DNA of 64,000 nt. It comes from Caprimulgus europaeus. Its lineage: Eukaryota; Chordata; Aves; Caprimulgiformes; Caprimulgidae. The stretch is taken from the NCBI GenBank assembly GCA_907165065.1, contig OU015541.1:3472001-3536000 (forward strand), written 5' to 3'. The notes under the pieces were generated by a model. The model had not been told where the DNA came from and searched no databases. It saw only the letters and a program-made list of their open reading frames with translations. The translations under genes and the position numbers were made by a program. Positions 62,026 to 64,000 of this stretch are shown here, in pieces (within the stretch, counting starts at the first letter, position 1; the number at the start of each line of letters is the position of its first letter).

Positions 62026-64000
62026 ACCAGGCTTCACAGCCCCTCCTTCCCACACACCTTGTTTTCATGTGATTCTGTCCCCCTTTCAGCATGGAGAACT
62101 GTCCAAATCTATTAATATCAAGTAGAGTTTCACCCTCCCACCCCAACCATGCTCCTGATCTTCACCTCTCCTTCCCGGAATTCGCTGTTATCCCAAGCTA
62201 TTTGCTGACTCGTTTGGTTTGGTGGTTTTCATCCTCCTCATCGCTCCTGAAACATTTACTTTGACTACTTACAGAGCTGACCTAACCCTCTTTCAATATT
62301 TTTCTTTTTTTAAAAATTTTTTATTTGGAAAAAAAAAGGGGGGGTGGGGGGCCCCCTACTACAATTTTTCCAGAAATTATCAGCAGAGCTGAAATTCTCT
62401 TTATGTGAAATATTTGCATTTACTGAGATATGGGACTCTGCAGGGGAGAATGTGCTGGACTCTGAGGGATTTGCAAAACATTACCATGGTGGCAGCCTGG
62501 CCACGGGTCTCCTCTGAGCCCCTGCTAAGGGACAGCAAGCCTGAAGCTCTTTTGCCAAACTCTTTGCACCACTTTCCACTAGCTCTGTTAAAACATGCAT
62601 TGATTTTAGCCTTAAAAACTCCAGAAATGAAAACAGAGGATTTGCTACGTGGGATTTGTTGGTGGGTTGGGTCGCACTGAATGAAACCCAGCCACAGTGA
62701 AGTGGTTTCTATGGACCTACTTTTCCATTTTTTAGTTATTTTGGCCATTGGAATGACTATTACAATATCTAATATAATTTTGAACATGCAGATTTTCACT
62801 TTCCCAGCAAATAATCCTGTTCTACTCCAATGAAGTCCACGTGAGGGTTTGCACACTCAGGCTGCTTTTAGCAGCCCCTTTTCTCAGCCGTATCCTGCAT
62901 CCTCATCCCAAACCATGGCTTGTGGTGGGGCCATAAACACAACCAAAAACCCTGGAGGAGGAAACGGGCCATTTCCTCTTTTTTTTTCAGGGTTTGTTTT
63001 TTCAGGCTGGACTCTTGGTCTCCTTCTTGGAGAGATCCAGTGAGAGGGACCCCAGGTAGGCTGCCAGTCACGGAGGGTGGCTTGGTTGTCACTGGGAGAG
63101 GAGCTGTGGTGGGGACAAGGCAGAGAGTGGGACACAGCTCTCCTGGGCACAGGAAGGGAGAAGCAGCGAAGCTGCAGATGCTGAATGAATTCAGGTTTTT
63201 CACTTTTGTGATTTTGCAGTAAACCTGAGTTCAGTAAATTGATTTTCATAGTAATAAAAGCTGAACACTCATAACCCCCAAAGTGATAAACATTTTACTG
63301 CTGTTTAGAATTTATATTTTATTTCTAGTCTTTTCCTCGGATATGCCCTGAGGGGGAGCGTTTTATGTGCAGCTCTAGAAATGAACTGAGTGCAAATATT
63401 TTTATTTTCTGCTAAGCATCAAAATTTTGATGCATTCTCATGAGACCAAATGCACTTCTCATAAGTACAGTGAGCCAGCAGAGCAACTTGGCTGGGGTTT
63501 TTTTCTGAAGAAAAAGCAATATTGCTAAAAAAGCTGGGCACTAGGCAAAAGAGACTGGACACAGTAAGCACCAGTGTCTGATCTTGACCCGCTCATTTCT
63601 TGATGTTCAGATAAAATTAATCAGGTTATTTTCTGTGTTTATGAGTCCCTGTAAGTCCTACTCTAAGAGCTATTGGAGAAGATAGCAAAGTGCCTCAGGA
63701 AGGATCATTCATGTCCCTCTGGTCTTGGATCAACATTTTTCCAGTCCAGAGCTGCATAGGAGCAGTCTTCTGCTGGTGTACGATAGCAAAGCTTGGTGGC
63801 TTGGGCTGGTGTCAGGCCGAGTTCTACCCATGGAGAAGCTGATCCACTTTTTTAATTGTAATTATTAATTTCTAGGAGGGAATGGAGAGAGGACATGCAA
63901 TGTTCACTTGGAGGCTTGGGAAGTCCCAGGATGTTGAAGCTTAAAAAAACAGTGGAGTGATGGATGAGGAAACTATTGCAGGAACATTTTAGAGATTTCT

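Larger units (their letters stand above)
56391..64000. other. Downstream gene-poor interval, last part
   Basis: It contains the CR1 fragment at 61.7-62.0 kb, an AT microsatellite, a low-complexity A/G/C tract at about 62310-62355, and otherwise nothing I can identify. No exon of RBBP8NL or CABLES2, the expected neighbours, was recognised. Confidence 0.6.

Noticed and set aside
27000-64000. Exons of RBBP8NL, CABLES2 or other neighbouring genes
   Set aside because: No open frame shows the expected coiled-coil or cyclin-like sequence or a consistent splice pattern.

Overview
The window is vertebrate nuclear DNA, almost certainly from a bird. The only protein-coding gene I can support is a split, well-conserved GATA-family transcription factor. 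The recognisable repeats are 5'-truncated CR1 LINE fragments ending in the typical ATTCTATGATT-like 3' tail, which are the dominant repeats of bird genomes. The gene is GATA5 on the + strand: the protein starts MYQ, has the two class-IV zinc fingers, and ends WCALALA. It has six coding exons (15097-15616, 17671-17837, 23347-23472, 24325-24412, 25000-25124, 26167-26322). Together they make a 1182-nt reading frame, 393 residues plus a stop, with every splice junction in phase. A non-coding first exon probably ends at 14193.

Layout. 1-10200: upstream intergenic DNA, with possible regulatory stretches near 3.45, 4.5 and 8.4-8.76 kb. 10208-10482: a CR1 fragment. About 10880-15720: a large CpG island interrupted by poly-T and AT-rich blocks, covering the promoter, the 5' untranslated region and the first coding exon. 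15097-26322: the coding region, with a second small GC-rich patch at about 16.97-17.32 kb in the intron before the N-finger exon. 26323 to about 26990: 3' untranslated region with several AATAAA signals. About 27000-64000: about 37 kb with no recognisable gene, holding CR1 fragments, a duplicated 140-bp segment of unknown origin and several possible regulatory elements. In mammals and birds GATA5 lies near the miR-1-1/miR-133a-2 host gene upstream and RBBP8NL downstream (from memory). Neither is visible here.

How it works. GATA5 is a nuclear activator of cardiac, endocardial and endoderm/gut genes. One gene in a large, otherwise gene-free interval fits a developmental regulator with distributed enhancers. 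No undescribed multi-gene system is visible. The most notable points are: two changes in the N-finger exon (Arg to Lys in the LWRRD motif, and loss of one linker codon explainable by slippage); a 5' leader with several upstream start codons, one created by splicing; the 140-bp repeat pair with a 12-bp inverted repeat at one edge; and a compact GATA/E-box/HNF4-type motif cluster at 29.6 kb.
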